Position numbers and translations under genes: made by a program. Below, piece by piece: positions 6,321 through 7,031 of a DNA stretch of 7,031 bases; position 1 is the stretch's first letter; each line of letters starts with the position of its first letter. The notes under the pieces were generated by a model. That model ran no database searches, was not told the origin of the DNA, and saw only the letters and a program-made list of their open reading frames with translations. Origin of the DNA: an uncultured Clostridium sp. (GTDB taxonomy: Bacteria; Bacillota; Clostridia; TANB77; CAG-508); the NCBI GenBank assembly GCA_946545035.1, contig CAMNND010000054.1, forward strand, positions 1 to 7,031. The letters run 5' to 3'.

Positions 6321-7031
6321 ATAGATAAAATTTATTGGATATGGATTTCTAGAATGAATTATGTGTATTATGAAGTGTTAGAATCACTATTAAATAAATA
6401 TCATAGTTTGAGCAATATTTGGAATCTGGATATTGAAGAGCTTCATAATTGTAATTGTTTAGAAGAAAAAATAATAAAAGAGCTATTAAACACTGAATAT
6501 AGAAAGAATCTGAAGAGATACTTAGAATATATGGAAAAGTATGGAATAAGTATGGTTACATGCTATGACTCTGATTATCCCAAAAAACTAAGAAATATTC
6601 AGAATAGGCCAATAGTTCTATTTTACAAAGGAGATATAAGTATTGTTGATGAGTATTCAATTGCAATTGTTGGGTCACGAAATTGCAGTGATTATGGAAG
6701 AAAGTGTGCCAATTTTATATCAAATGAGATAGCAATAAGAAAAATATGTATTGTAAGTGGACTTGCAATTGGGATTGACTCTATTGGACATATAGCAGCC
6801 TTAAATAATAAGTCAAATACAATTGCTATTATTGGAAATGGACTTGATAATATATATCCAAGTAAAAACAAAAAGCTAGCTGAATCAATTATAAAAAATG
6901 GTGGTCTTATTATATCTGAATTCGTAGTTGGAACGAAACCATTTAAACAGAATTTTCCAAGAAGAAATAGAATTATAAGTGGATTATCAGATTCAGTTAT
7001 AGTTATTGAAGGAAGCAAAAAAAGTGGGTCG
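6321..7031 (+). CDS. dprA: DNA-processing protein DprA (3' truncated, ATA start codon)
   Basis: DprA binds incoming single-stranded DNA during natural transformation and loads RecA; it is also widespread in species not known to be competent. The frame stays open to the window edge, giving 237 visible codons. After an N-terminal helical part (KIYWIWISRM onward), the Rossmann-like DprA core shows GSRNCSDYG (118-126), SGLAIGIDSIGH (146-157), GNGLDNIYPSKN, GGLIISEF, and FPRRNRIISGLSD (212-224) ending in VIVIEGSKKSGS. The final part of the core and any C-terminal winged-helix domain are outside. The start is inferred: KIYWIW is the usual DprA beginning and the strong ribosome binding site points to 6321, but the codon there is ATA (ATT at 6318). 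The first in-frame ATG, 6354, would remove 11 conserved-looking residues. No promoter of its own is evident behind the folD terminator. Confidence 0.9.
   Translation, partial: MDKIYWIWISRMNYVYYEVLESLLNKYHSLSNIWNLDIEELHNCNCLEEKIIKELLNTEYRKNLKRYLEYMEKYGISMVTCYDSDYPKKLRNIQNRPIVLFYKGDISIVDEYSIAIVGSRNCSDYGRKCANFISNEIAIRKICIVSGLAIGIDSIGHIAALNNKSNTIAIIGNGLDNIYPSKNKKLAESIIKNGGLIISEFVVGTKPFKQNFPRRNRIISGLSDSVIVIEGSKKSGS

Noticed and set aside
6307..6324. Five-codon leader ORF (MEVIL) just before dprA
   Set aside because: Its ATG lies on the Shine-Dalgarno site itself and has no ribosome binding site of its own. It is most simply a by-product of the sequence GTATGGAGG.

Overview
The window is AT-rich bacterial DNA. 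It has Bacillota-style ribosome binding sites (AGGAGG in front of folD, GGAGGTGAT in front of dprA), only TAA stop codons in the complete genes, and a gene set (YlmH, ThyX, DXS, FolD, DprA) that suggests a member of class Clostridia. The species cannot be named from the sequence. Every recognisable gene lies on the + strand, and gaps between genes are short, so no gene-free stretch exceeds 300 bases.

Layout: (1) the 3' part of a CobW-family GTPase/metallochaperone gene, with a histidine-rich stretch at the window edge, closed by a hairpin terminator. (2) A TVP38/TMEM64 (DedA-like, VTT domain) membrane protein with its own extended -10 promoter and a terminator. (3) A long, divergent flavin-dependent thymidylate synthase (thyX), followed by a terminator. 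(4) dxs, the first enzyme of the MEP isoprenoid pathway, with a plausible promoter; it overlaps by 8 bases the S4-domain RNA-binding protein gene ylmH. (5) folD, behind an A-tract-rich spacer and a likely promoter, closed by a strong terminator. (6) The 5' part of dprA, whose expected start codon reads ATA instead of ATG; the gene runs off the right edge.

Most units look like single-gene transcripts separated by Rho-independent terminators; dxs-ylmH is the only clear operon. FolD makes or consumes 5,10-methylene-tetrahydrofolate, and ThyX uses that cofactor to make dTMP, so the two share a metabolite although they are not in one operon. Dxs and FolD belong to a neighbourhood that in many clostridia reads folD-xseA-xseB-ispA-dxs-tlyA; here only parts remain, and ylmH follows dxs.

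The window is mostly core genome and I see no clear new system. The points most worth checking are the ATA start of dprA, the split ThyX signature across two apparent half-modules with a cysteine-rich tail, the ylmH placement, and phased A-tracts in front of folD.
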